A stretch of DNA of 64,000 bases, from contig NW_026947488.1 of NCBI RefSeq assembly GCF_034190915.1, positions 3,544,501 to 3,608,500 on the forward strand, read 5' to 3'. The notes beneath the pieces are model-generated. The model was not told the origin of the DNA. It searched no databases and saw only the letters and a program-made list of their open reading frames with translations. A program made the translations under genes and the position numbers. The stretch is from Cavia porcellus (Eukaryota > Chordata > Mammalia > Rodentia > Caviidae). This document shows positions 25,506 to 36,542 of the stretch, piece after piece (the stretch's first letter is position 1; the number at the start of each line of letters is the position of its first letter).

Positions 25506-26904
25506 CCAGGGCAGCACACAATCATGGCGACCCGATGTGCTAAAGGGATGCAAAATCAACACCTCTTTAGGAGCCTCCAAAACTTGAGTCTGATCAGTCC
25601 TCTGACAGGTGCTCACCACAGATAGAGACCCACAAGGACACCAAGATATGGAGATGAGATTGTATTAATCCGCAGCAGAAACCAAAATAATTCAGCTGTG
25701 TCCTTATTCCGTGATTATGATAGACAGAAAACAATTGGCAATAACACCAATGAGATCATATTAGGTTGTAACAGGAGGGAGGCTAATTTCAGCATAAACA
25801 AAGTTTTTAATTGGTAGGAAGAGCAAAATAAGAAGCCATTTCTATGTGGTTGGACAGGGCCCTCAAAGAAGTCTATTCAGCACTGGCCACAGGAGACTTA
25901 AATTATTACTGCACCCAACCAGGGGCCCCTCTTTCAGCTCAGAGTAAACAAGGACAGACAAAAGCATGAATGCTGACTGCATCCTGAGACTAATATTTCA
26001 GTATCTGCCCAAGAATAGGATGTCAGTAAGAATCTTCGCTGTGATATGCAGAGAGATGATTTCAAGCCAGCAAAAACATTATCAGAAATTGCTCAATTAT
26101 GGTTAAAAATGAACTCCATGGAATATTGGAATTTGGAGATTTGAACAATTCAGTATTTTAACAAGCTAAAATGTACATAACTTTTGTCAAAAACCGCCTT
26201 GAATTCTTTAAAGAAATGAATAGAAAATAAAGAGGAAAAAAAGAATAATATTATGACCCTGGTGATCTTTGCTGTCCACTGAGAGTTGTTCTGTACAAGG
26301 GAAATCTCTGGGGGAGGTGGAAGGTAGCAGAGGGCCCTTGTCCCCACTATCCTCTTGGTCACTGAGGTGAGGCACCTGTGTCTGTGAAACTGTTCAGACT
26401 TCGCCTCTGCAATCTCCATTTGCAGTATCTCCAACTCTGGTCATTGTTGTCCCCCATAAAATCAACTCCTCACCTATCCTCCGCCACTGCCCTGTGGGAA
26501 CTTAAACAGAATCCCTAGCTTCAGTGTCAATGGCCTTGTCATCCAAATGGGGCTTTGTGGGGTCACATGGCCCTCCCAAAGAATCTCCTTCCTTAGCAGT
26601 TTGGCCCTGAGAGTGTGCTACCTTCCAAGGACAGGAGCAGAGGTGAAGTCCTGGTGCACCGTAGGGAGGACGGGGGGAGCCAGACCATATCACGGGTCAG
26701 TGGTGCCACCTTCTTTCCCTCACCCAGCTAGGACCGCTATTCATAGTTCCATGAAGAGTCAGGGCCATGACATTCACTATCACAGGGCTGCCACCAGCCC
26801 AGTGTGGCTCCATGCCAGTAAAACCCTCATTTGTAAACACCGAAATTATAATTTGCCTGTATCACAAAACAGCATCTTCTTTTCAACTTTTTTCAGTCAC
26901 TAAA

Positions 26905-27040
26905 ATACGTGAAAACTCAGACAAGAGTAAAAGGCGGGCAGGGCAAGCCTGTTTTCCTCCCTTGTATTGTAAGCAGGCTGTGCCCCTTGGTGGGTGCAGC
27001 ACTCACACCATCCTCTTCCACAGGCTGAGGATGTTACACG
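26905..27040 (-). mobile_element. MaLR-type LTR fragment, antisense
   Basis: 'tcctcccttgtattgtaagc' followed by 'aggctgtgccccttggtggg' and 'cagcactcacac' parallels 13310-13375 of the antisense LTR at 13.1 kb. Only a fragment is left. Confidence 0.4.
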
Positions 27041-27224
27041 GAACAGAGCCCGGCCCCCTGCTGAATCACTTAAACTTCTGATCTTCCCAAATCGACACAA
27101 TGAACAGCATCCAGAGAGGTAAGGCCTGTCCGCTATACCCCAGGATGTAGAGCGGCTGAGGCGCCTCCTTAAGATTCTAGACTTCTCCAGTTAACACAAT
27201 GAATCAACCATAACAGCATGAAAG

Positions 27225-27690
27225 GTGAACTCCAGGAGAAGATAATGCTGTTGATTTTCCTGGAAACAGCCATGCTGGTTCTCGTGACATGAACTTGGCT
27301 CTTCTCATCCATGGAGGAGCTCAGGTCCTTGCTGTGGTGCTCTTCAGGTAGCTCTGATCCTTGCCGTGAACATCGCTTCCTGGCTACCACCCAGATCCTT
27401 CAGCTTGCTGACTTTTTAGCTTCTTCCATTGATCTTGGGGCCTTCCTAGTGCAGCTCCTTGAGGCAGACTTTCCTGAGATGTTGTCATGTGCTCTAGGTC
27501 TTTGGCTGGACTCAGGCAGGATGCTGCCATGGGATCCAGGTCCTCAGCTAGATTCCTCAGGTCTTTAGTGCATGGAAAGATCTTTTGCAATCTTCTGCAG
27601 TTGACTTTTTTGGTGAAAAGCATACAAAAATTTCTGTAAGTTATGAATCTTGCATTAAATCTATTTTCTTTCAAATCCTAACACTAACAG
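27225..27690 (+). repeat. Unnamed interspersed repeat, copy 1 (LTR-like)
   Basis: This block is clearly homologous to the block at 30050-30777: both have 'atgaacttggct', 'gaggagctcagg', 'catcgcttcctgg'/'catcacttcctga', 'gggccttcc', 'acattgtcatggg'-like text, 'gccatgggatccagg', and an end with TATTAAA/CATTAAA before 'tattttctt'. The late polyadenylation-like signal and an ending in ACA suggest an LTR, but no TG start, primer-binding site or internal retroviral frame was found. I cannot name the family. Confidence 0.55.
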
Positions 27691-29856
27691 ACAGACAGGG
27701 GGAAGAGGAAATTCACAATCATAGAAGACCGGGTAGAGCCATGCATGCACAAAATTTCTGCACACCACCATCATTGGTTGATTGCTCTTCTGAGGTTCAA
27801 CTTACGTTTTACAACAGCAGCTGGACTATTTTCAAATTTTTGGTCTCATATTCTCATTGACCACCCTGAAAATGCTGCCTCTTTCTGCACATCCTCAAGT
27901 CAATCAATGAATGTTTATCGAGCACCTACCATGTGCACAGCACATCCCTTTTTACTGCACACTGCAGAGGCAGGTGTGTGAGTCAGCTGCCCTGAAACAG
28001 AGAGTAAATAAAGCCCCAATAATTTCCTGGCCTATATCTGAACATGGTTTAAGCCACTCATAAAATGGGCATTAGGAAGCTTATGCCTAAATCACTCACC
28101 GAGCAATATGCTTAGGGATGTAGGTGGATCCTTCCCCAACTTTTGATTTTCTCTGATTTCGAGGACCCCACAGTAATTGGATGCAGGAGACAGGAAGACA
28201 GAACAAGCATGGGTCAAGAACAGAGAGTCAGAACTGGAGCCTCCAGAGCTGTTATGAGGAACACTGCTGAGAACATGCCGTGCAATTTCCCTGTGTGTGA
28301 GATTCAGTGTTTCAGAGGCATCCCTCGAGCATTCCTGTCACAGGAATCAAAGCACAGCCAGCCAGATTCAGGAGAAGGTATTAATGTCTTTCTTTTCTGT
28401 GGGACAGTTTTCAGAGGATGTTTGTTTTTCATAGAGGATGGGAGAATCAATCTGAGAAATGCTGAAGAAAAATTTGAGCGTTGCCTGTATAAATGGTACT
28501 GCAAAGCGTTCGATGGTAACTGTGCAAAAACAATTCAAACAAAACAATAAAAAATGATGTTATTCTGACAAGCGAATGGCTCTCTTCTTCCTTTTCAACC
28601 TAGTAAAATTTGATCCAATTTTCTAGCCTCCACCAGGTTACATTTGGATTCCAGTTTGCAGTCTTTCATGGTCTTGCAACTTAACCTCACCAGTGAATCC
28701 AAATAGGTATTATCTATGTAGATTTAGGCCTAAATAACCACACAACTAGTGTGAAGAGCTAAAAAGAAAAAATGTGAAGCTAATGAGGAATCTCTTGTAA
28801 GTAGAATAATACATACATCAGAATTTATGAAGAATAAATATCTCTTGATGTATTTTTACAATTACATGTATTTAACTTTTGGGCACTATTGGAAATTTCA
28901 CACCAGTTTACTCAAAGAGAGAGACAGACTCAGAGGAGGAAAGACAATCTTGAAACTCATGAGACAGATAACCGTGGGGACTGAAATAATCTTCTGTTCT
29001 CCCACAGTGAATTCCCCAGCTACACCATCGGGGACAGCACACTGAATAACTGGCCAGAGAAAAGAGATTGGTGAAAATCGTAGGACACACCGGCAACAGA
29101 GCTTAGAAACACCCCCATCAGCAACACCGATGATGCTGGCTCTGAAGCACAGTTGTAAAATCGGTGCCTTGGCATTCCTGTTTCTCCTCTATCACCGAAT
29201 TCCACCCCAACCTGTGCTGTTTACAAGTCAAAACAAGCTCTCAGCAGCAGCCACACTAAGGCAATCATATCTGAAAAGCGTGCTGGTGATAAACACTCCA
29301 GGTCGTGATGGGAGCAGCCCTGGCAATGCAGGCAGAGGAGATGCCCCACAGTTTCACTAGTAGTCATTTATTTTGAATCTACTCCCTGCCGTAAGATGCC
29401 AGAAATGTAGCTAGCTGTCTTTGTTTTGATAGCTTCAGATTTTGAGAGGCATCTTAGATGCCAACGCTAATCAGATAGGTGAACATTCTGGAGCAGGATC
29501 TGGCCTTTTGTCCTTTGGAATGAGACTGCAAAGAGCACAGGCCCCTCCCTTCACTACTTCTCAGTCACCCTGGGTCGCCCTACTGTGCATTTAGCTGTGA
29601 TGACACAGTGATCTTTCCTCTCTCCCTCTCCTGCACCCCGTTTTCTTTCTTTCCCTTTCATTTCTCTTTCACTGTCCTGGTCAGGACAGCCTGGTCTAGG
29701 AAGTGCCCTTGGAAGCAGAGCACTTATAACCTGAGCTACTGGCTGAGTCGCCAGGCTTGAATGCTGCCCTGTGGAGGCCTCCCACACTGCACACATCCTA
29801 AAGAGCAATTAGATCCTCTTTTGGAAGGCGAGAAAAGCTGGGTAAAATATGTCCAA
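27691..29856. other. Unique DNA between the two repeat copies
   Basis: An L2-like fragment occurs at about 27895-27960 ('atgaatgtttatcgagcacc'). The 135-codon frame at 28143-28550 ends on a TAA inside AATAAA and has no recognisable domain. If the flanking repeat copies were LTRs of one provirus this would be its interior, but no gag, pol or env similarity was seen. Confidence 0.5.
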
Positions 29857-30669
29857 AATGCTAAACACAAATAACTCCATGTTTTCTACATAACTAGCTT
29901 CTTAAATTCAGGAAAATGTCAATCAAAGACACCACTTCGGATGGATTGACCACTGGTGGTCCACGTGTAACCACCTGCTGAACTGAGTCCGTGTGTTGCT
30001 GTGCACGGAGGGTCCACCTGAGAATTGTTGCCAACAACATAAAAAGGACAACTGGACAGGAAGAAGTGGCAGTTTTGGTTCTCCGGTTGCCATGGGTTCT
30101 CCTGAAGGAGCTTGTTGAGCTTCTTATCTGATATGAACTTGGCTGTTCTCATCATCAGAGGAGCTCAGGACCTTGTTGTTGCCGAGAATGGCTGCGATTC
30201 ACTTTGGAAAGCTCTGGTCCTCACACTGAGCATCACTTCCTGAGGTGTGCTACTCAGCCTCCAGGAGAAGCTGTCGTAGCTGGCTTCCTGACGTGAACTC
30301 AACTGTCCTCATCGTCAGAGGAACTGGGGACCCCGTCATCACTGAGGACGGCCGTGGTACTTTTGGGGGAAGCTGTGGGTCTTATTTTGAGTGCCATTTC
30401 TTGGCTCTAGTGCAGAATCCTCAGCCTACTGGCACAGGTCCTTCATCCCACTGGCACAGACTTTCTGGCTTTCACTGCTGACCTTTGGGCCTTCCCAGAG
30501 CAGATTCATGAAACAGACTTGCATGAGACATTGTCATGGGCTCTATGTCCTCAGCTGGACTCATGAGGGACATTGCCATGGGATCCAGGCCCTCAGTTGG
30601 AATTTTTGGGGTCTTTAACTTAGAACTTAGTTATGTAGAAAACATGGAGTTATTTGTTTAGCATAAAGA
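29857..30669. repeat. Long-spaced inverted repeat, two ~40-bp arms
   Basis: The left arm (29857-29899, from AATGCTAAAC to CATAACTA) and the right arm (30628-30667) are reverse complements over about 38-40 bases with one 2-base indel. The interval is about 730 bp and holds most of repeat copy 2. Comparison with copy 1 shows that the right arm lies in roughly 50 bases of extra sequence that copy 1 lacks, so the right arm looks like an added inverted copy. Confidence 0.85.
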
Positions 30670-30777
30670 TTCCCTGCACATTTAATGTTTGACTCTTTGA
30701 GTGACTATTATAAAATAATACCATAAATTATGTGTCCTGTATTAAATTATTTTCCTTACTAACTCTGACTACAACAC
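30050..30777 (+). repeat. Unnamed interspersed repeat, copy 2 (LTR-like)
   Basis: Homologous to 27225-27690 but with an internal tandem duplication: the unit beginning GATATGAACTTGGCTG at 30130 recurs at 30290 as GACGTGAACTCAACTG, a period of 160 bp, each followed by TCAGAGGA, a CACTGAG/GAGTGCC block and TCAGCCT. The end carries TATTAAATTATTTTCC and ACTACAACA. The two units differ at many positions, so the duplication is old. Confidence 0.6.
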
Positions 30778-32550
30778 CACCAAAATTAATAGCAATGAAC
30801 AACAGGAAAACAAAGTGACAAAATGTACTGCATATGCTTTTTATTAAACTTGGAGAAACAACATAGAAAATTGACTGAATTCACTCTGGTGCTTTGTGTC
30901 ATTAAATTGGATGACAGTTGTCCACCTTCTTCATGCAGCATGGTTATCCTTGGACATGCTGTGTGGTCCGTGGGGACCTCTGGCACCTGAGCAGGGCAGA
31001 GTGGTGGCGAGCTCCTCCCCTCAGGGATTCCTGTCAGGCCCCGAGCATCTCCCTTTCCTCATCCCTTCACTTCTGTTTCCCTTTTTGATTCCAAAGGATA
31101 TCAAATGGAATGTCAGCACTCTTTGCAGCAAATTGTTAAGGAAAGTCTAGTACTTTTAATCATATTGTCAAATCCAAAATAAGCCAATGTATCAAGTCAT
31201 TTCTTTACAATGTGGCTTAATTACATGAGATTCATCCCGACCAGAAAAAATAATAGCTCAAAGAAGCACTTTTCTTAATCACACCAAACCTGGCTAATAG
31301 GGTTTACCTTGAGATAAAATGAGTAATTACCAGGCTCATTTAAAATCAACAAAGGACCAGTTAATAGGAAGTGATTCCCAGATGATTTGGGACAGAAAAG
31401 TAAATCTTTCACCAACATGTTTAAGGTAGATGTCTGGAGCCCACTAGAATTCTGAGAGGACAGGGCTCTGGCCTAGAGGAGTTGCCACATTTCATTTTAT
31501 AAGATTTTGGAATTTCCCAAATCTTAGGCTGTTGATATTTCTTCCACTTTTCTCCTGGCCCACCACTGATTAAAAAGAGGAATGATTCAGATGTTCACCT
31601 AGGTTCTGTTTCCTCTCAAATGCGTGTCTCCCAGATTTCTGATTGGTAAACATAACTGTGATTCTGGTTAGGTAACGCTGATAAATTCACAGGAAAGCTT
31701 ACAGGTAATCAAGGGAGAAGCCAGTTAAACATATTTAATGGTGAGGAAATTTGCCTGACATGATGTTGAATAAAAAAGCAGATTATAGTGACTGCCATTC
31801 AAGGATGGTAAGAAAGTACATTTTCTTACACTATTTTTTCAATGTTCATTGAAAACAAAAAGACACTAAGAAACAATAACAAGAAAAGGATTCACAACAT
31901 CATTGAAAAAGAAAAATGCGCTAAACAGAAATAAAGCCCAACACAACAATGCTGATGACAACCTTGAAATCCGGACAGAAACAGGGTGAGCAGAGTGAAT
32001 CGACCTCCTGGTTTCCTAACAAAGCGGGGCCCGGACTGGAGGGTTTCATCCACAGTGGCAGCCAGAGTGAACCCAAGGTTACACAGAATTGGCAGCCTGC
32101 ATGCACCATGGGCACCTTTGTTTACACGGCCTGCCTGTGTTATAGGAGACACTCACACTGAGAATTCCTCTTTGCTTGTTTGGTACTTGGATGTAACAGG
32201 CACCCTGCATTTCATCAAATTGTGTGTGGAGTAAGAGGGATTTGCACTTCCCTGTGGGTGGCTTAGTTCCTCCAAGTTTCTAATGTTCAACTTACTGTCA
32301 ACATGCATGAATAAGACCTCACCTAAAAATTCAGGCCTCTGATTCCTCTCAAAACCATGATATTCCTGCACTGAACTCCAGGTTGCACACACCAAGGGCA
32401 GGAAGGAGCTCTGACTTTCCGCACCAGAGGGACGCAGCATGTGTGCACAAGTCCACTTGCTTCTAGGATGTGTGATCTGTAGAGTTCCTTTGTGTTACTG
32501 TGCTTAGTTCTGGGAACTTTCACTTTACTTCACTTCTTTGTGTTTGTGTG
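30778..32550. other. Unique DNA, partly enhancer-like
   Basis: From about 31150 to 31420 the sequence is repeat-free, AT-rich and has homeodomain cores (CTTAATTACATG, GAGTAATTACC) and a SOX-like AACAAAGG. An IRF/ISRE-like run, AAGTAAAGTGAAAGTTCC on the minus strand, lies near 32510-32535. No gene recognised. Confidence 0.4.
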
Positions 32551-32554
32551 CTGT

Positions 32555-32620
32555 CCTTCGGATGCCGAAGGCGTGATGGTGACCTTCACACCAAGGTCTG
32601 AAGGTCACCATCACGGCCTT
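32555..32620. repeat. Two adjacent hairpins
   Basis: Hairpin 1: CCTTCGG (32555-32561) pairs with CCGAAGG (32565-32571) around a 3-base loop. Hairpin 2: CGTGATGGTGACCTTCA (32572-32588) pairs perfectly with 32599-32615 around a 10-base loop; one bulged base lets AAGG/CCTT extend the stem to about 21-22 pairs. The second extension competes with hairpin 1 for the same bases. Confidence 0.9.
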
Positions 32621-33144
32621 GGGCTGTGAACCTCTCAGCTTGGCCTGTTGTGAGGTTTGGGCTTGAGAGAATCTCTTCAAAAGGTCTTCCTTTTGAAGTC
32701 AGTGCTGTGAAAACCCAACCTCTGATTTAGGAGCCTTTTTTGGAGGCTCACTGCTCTCCTCCATGCCAAAAACTCAAAGATGTCCCAGGATAAGACAAAG
32801 GGAGAACAGCTGGAATCTGGTCCAGACCTGTGCACAACAGCAGACCCGTGCACCACAGCCTAGCAGAGAGCAGCCCTGCGGCTCAGCATCTCGCTTATTT
32901 CCATGTGTTATGTTGAAAGCAGGACGTTTCTTTACATGCAAATAGCGTGCAGAGAATCATCCATTTCTATGGAAGCAAGTGAGCTACTTCTTTCTATATG
33001 CTGGGGAGAAATGTTGGAGGTGATGGTAACAACCGAGGAGATGCTTAGTACCTTAGTACTTTAGGTTGATGATGCTTAGTGCCTTGCTCTGAATTTCTTG
33101 GTACGGCTTGAGCTTTACTTAGTAGGATATTTGTTCCTTGTATA
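32621..33144. other. Unique DNA
   Basis: No gene or recognised repeat seen. Confidence 0.5.
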
Positions 33145-33240
33145 TTTTATTTTATTATTTTTTCAGCACTGGGCATCAGACTCAGGACCTTGTGCATGCT
33201 GATTAAGTGCTGTACCACTGAGCTGAATCTCTAGAACAAG
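33145..33240 (-). mobile_element. ID-type SINE, antisense
   Basis: 'cagcactgggcatcagactc', 'aggaccttgtgcatgctgat' and 'gtgctgtaccactgagctga' are the antisense of an ID element; the T-rich stretch at 33147-33163 is its A tail. It is a moderately diverged single unit without a B1 half. Confidence 0.75.
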
Positions 33241-33414
33241 ATATATCATCTTTAAAAATATCTCAAAAGTTATTACTTGTTCATACAATACTTGTTCATA
33301 CACAAGAACAATCTAGAACTTCCCCAAACATATTTGAGGAGGAAAAAGAAGCCAAGTTACACAAAGTGTTAATAATTGTTATATCTGAGAGGCAGGGCAA
33401 TCTTTATTTTTCAG

Positions 33415-33459
<45 letters not shown>
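33415..33459. repeat. (GT)n microsatellite
   Basis: About 22 uninterrupted GT units. Confidence 0.97.
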
Positions 33460-33460
<1 letters not shown>

Positions 33461-33574
33461 CCTGCTACCCACAATTAGTGCATACTACCTTTACTTTGAA
33501 AGCACACTAAGTGATAGAATGGAAAAGAAAACGAATTCCACGCTGAAATCCACAAACAGTGACAAAGCAAGAGC

Positions 33575-34110
33575 TCTCTTGGTCAGAGGAGGCTCACTAT
33601 TAAATGTGATAAAAGAGGAAATGTCCTTTCATGCTCTTTAATGATTATGCTGATGTCTAATCCACCCAAGTCTCTCTCCTAAGAAAGCGTTTCCCTTCTA
33701 AATAGCTCTGTGTAGATCAATAAATCTGTCCTCTTGACAAAATCATTTCAGCTTTGTTCCCCCCACCCTGATTGTATGTGGAGAGACCAGAAGCCAGCAG
33801 CACCCTCGCCTTCCTGCAGTTAATGTGTTCATTAGTTATAATTGCCTCTTCCGCGTCCTCACCAATCTTAGTCTCCTAGTTACTTAATGGTTTTGATTGG
33901 ACGTAGAACACTTTTATCTGGGTTAATTTACTATTCATAGCACAATGATGGAGCATTCATTTTGTTACCCAGATTACCGCTCTAAATGGAGTTATGCATC
34001 ATCACAGGAAGGCAGCGTTGGAGTTCAGTATTAAAATGCCTTTTAGTCATCTTAGAGTAAAAAACAATATTCCTGACAAGGCTTTGTCATTTTTAGCATT
34101 TTCCACCCAA
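33575..34110. promoter_or_regulatory. Candidate conserved non-coding element
   Basis: More than 500 bases free of recognised repeats, AT-rich with balanced complexity and many homeodomain-type cores (GTTAATGTG, TAGTTATAATTGCC, GGGTTAATTTAC, CTTAATGG). It resembles vertebrate developmental enhancers in texture only; no alignment was possible. Confidence 0.3.
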
Positions 34111-34164
34111 AATTGAAGTAGTTAAGTCTCTAGTGTGTTTGTCCATTCCTGGGCTGGGCTGTCC

Positions 34165-34176
34165 TCTCTCTGAACT

Positions 34177-34233
<57 letters not shown>

Positions 34234-34385
34234 AGGCAGGATCTTATTATGCAGTTCAGGCTGGTCTTGGGCTCACTTTGTAGCCCAAGCTGGTCTCGAA
34301 CTTGCAATGCTCCTCCTGCCTCAGCCTCCCGAGTGCTGGGATTACAGGAGTGCCCACCACACCCGGCTCTTCTCTCTGAACTCCT
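34165..34385 (-). mobile_element. B1 SINE with (AC)n tail and target-site duplications
   Basis: A nearly complete B1 in antisense lies at 34231-34368, ending in 'caccacacccggct'. It has the B1 internal duplication ('ggctggtcttgggctcac' then 'caagctggtctcgaacttg') and, on the minus strand, a B-box-like GTTCGAGACC. Its 3' tail is now a (GT)25 run on the plus strand (34181-34230). Identical 15-bp copies of TCTCTCTGAACTCCT flank it at 34165-34179 and 34371-34385, which proves insertion by target-primed reverse transcription. It looks younger than the other SINEs here. Confidence 0.9.
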
Positions 34386-34930
34386 GGGAACATTTATCCC
34401 AGACTTCAGGTGTGTGAGGACCATGAAAGAGCAATGCTCCACTGTGAGCAGGATGTGAGCCAGCCCTGCTAGCCACAGGGAGGGAGGGGCTTGGGTAGAC
34501 TAGTTTGGCTAGCGTACCTTACGCCCTTGACCTCCCCCAAATCCCAGCTGGCTCAGATTCTGACTCCTCCTCGCCAGGCTGTCTCAGTTTGGCTCATGAC
34601 TGTACTAGAATCTGCTTCCCACCTCTGTGGTGTGCACCATACCCAAGGACTTTGTCTGCTAGTGCCCAAGCCCAGCACCGGTTGTGTTAAAAGTGCATCA
34701 AAATTTCACATCTTCCTAGAACTTAGCCCTGTTGCCTTAGCTCCAAAATCAGAATCTTCTGCTGAGAACGCTTGCTAAGACAGTGAGGCTGGGCTTATGC
34801 CCACTCTAACCCTCTGAAATTCGCTTTTGCTGGCCAGCTCTCCCACCCAAGACAACAGCACACGATTACCACCTCGCCCCTTCTCTGGCCAATGCCTCCC
34901 CTTACCCTGTGTGTGCTTCCTGTAGACCCG
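34386..34930. other. Unique DNA
   Basis: No gene or recognised repeat seen between the B1 and the HAL1-like element. Confidence 0.5.
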
Positions 34931-34940
34931 GAATATTGTC

Positions 34941-36540
34941 TTTTTTTTATTTTAAAGAGGATAAGATTAAACATAACAAAACAGAACAAAACAGAACAAA
35001 ACAGATCATAAGGAAACAATTTTAAGAAACATGGATTTCAAAGCAAGATCACTGGAGATCTTCACTGTCTATCATATTGTCTCCAGTTTTCTCCCAAATA
35101 GTTGTCCCCATCTTCACACAGTGAATACATATTGAACATTATAGTACTGGTCTAATCGTCTTCAAGACCTGACATTGGGGAAGTCAACAATGGCTGCCAT
35201 AATGTTTCTCTTTCTCTTCAAAGTAGCTGTCCATATCTTTACGTATGTTGAAATTAAACATAAGAGACTAGACCAGTATCACTCTGAACAGTGAATAATA
35301 ATATTGATAGATTTTATATCATAATGCTACAGATTTAGCACTGGGTATCTTAGTGTCTCTTCTTCTTCAGAGTATCTATCTGTTCATTACATCGTGCAAT
35401 ATATAATCTGTTCCGGTAAACTGTTTAGAAATTCTCCACATGTGTGAATCTCTACATGTATACCCTGTATTATAGGGAAAAACAGATCAAAAGAAGACTA
35501 CAAAAAAATTCCTAGACAAACATGAAATGAAAAAGACATATAAATCCACAATATTAGGTGATCTACAGTAGTTACTATGTTTTCTCTTGTTTTTTTTTCA
35601 ATAGAATTGTCTACATCATCAGACATAATATAATTGAACATAGCATTACACAGCAATAAACACAACATTGGAGACATTGTAGGACTTCAAAAACAGTTCA
35701 TAATTAAACCAGAATAGGTATCTTATTACATTTTGTCATCTTCAGAGTAGTTGCCTCTATTCTTAGACTTGGTACTATTAAGCATACCAAATTCAAATAA
35801 AATCAATCAGACAAAACAGCAGTCTAACAAACCAGCTTCAAATAAGATCAGTCATAATTAGAAAATGTAAGTAATACAGGGCTTCAGTTTAAATTAATAG
35901 GGAATTAAGGATATTTACCGTAGTATATCCTGCTATTTTGGGGATAGCTGTCTGTGCCCTCAAATTTAGTAAGAGTAGACAGATTGGAACAACATGAAAT
36001 CAAACTAAACAGGGGGATAAGACTACTGTGGCTTTTAAATCCTGATACACTATTAACAGTGTCCTCTGCCTTCCTTTTTAAGGCAGTTCCTCCCCTTTCC
36101 TTTCTCAGAGTGCTTTGTATATTTTGGGTCCCACTAAATCCTTAGTTTTTAGATTATGGGGGCAATCTGTTATCTATCTGAGTGGTGCTGAACCTTGTTA
36201 CCCCTGAGCTTGATCTTGAGCTGTATTCCTTTACTCACTAAAGCCACAAGGTTTTCCTTCCTTATAGCTAAGTAGCTCTGCACTGCACAAGTGTCATGAC
36301 TTTCCAACCTATCTGCAGCTGGTGGACGAGTTGTTATTTCTCTCTGGTTTCCTGTCACATAGAACATTGTTTTCTCATATTTGACTTTCAGTTTATTAAC
36401 CCTCTTTCAGGTTGAGTATATTTCCTATTCAGAACATCTCAATGGGTCCTGCCTCCTGATCTACTCTGCCTATGTTTCTTCTTGTTAGTGTATCAAGGCG
36501 ATCTATATTAGAGATTATAGCCAACCTTCTGTTTCATCTC
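34941..36540 (-). other. 3' UTR of the HAL1-like element, modular
   Basis: At least five degenerate copies of a purine-rich module (consensus on the minus strand about GRCARCTAYTYTGAAGA, often followed by a TATGGYARCCATTGTTGA-type block) end near 35111, 35236, 35385, 35618 and 35760, 125-235 bp apart. From about 35940 downward the sequence aligns with the 3' UTR of the L1 at 47.8-49.5 kb (for example AAAATAGCAGGATATA in both). The first 580 bases after ORF1 have no visible counterpart there. Confidence 0.7.
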
Positions 36541-36542
36541 TG

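Larger units (their letters stand above)
23229..26904. other. Mostly unique DNA with small old repeats
   Basis: Holds a weak antisense MIR-like piece at about 23600-23690, a MER20 copy, a purine-rich tract (24971-25080) and an antisense MIR near 25.45 kb. No gene recognised. Confidence 0.55.

Noticed and set aside
28143..28550. 135-codon frame ending at an AATAAA
   Set aside because: The coincidence of stop and polyadenylation-like signal is tempting, but there is no recognised protein, and A-rich DNA often contains AATAAA.
27691..30049. Provirus interior between two LTR-like copies
   Set aside because: No primer-binding site, polypurine tract or retroviral frame was found, so I did not call a provirus.
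32510..32535. Interferon-type IRF element on the minus strand
   Set aside because: The run resembles GAAA repeats, but a single match in AT-rich DNA is expected by chance.
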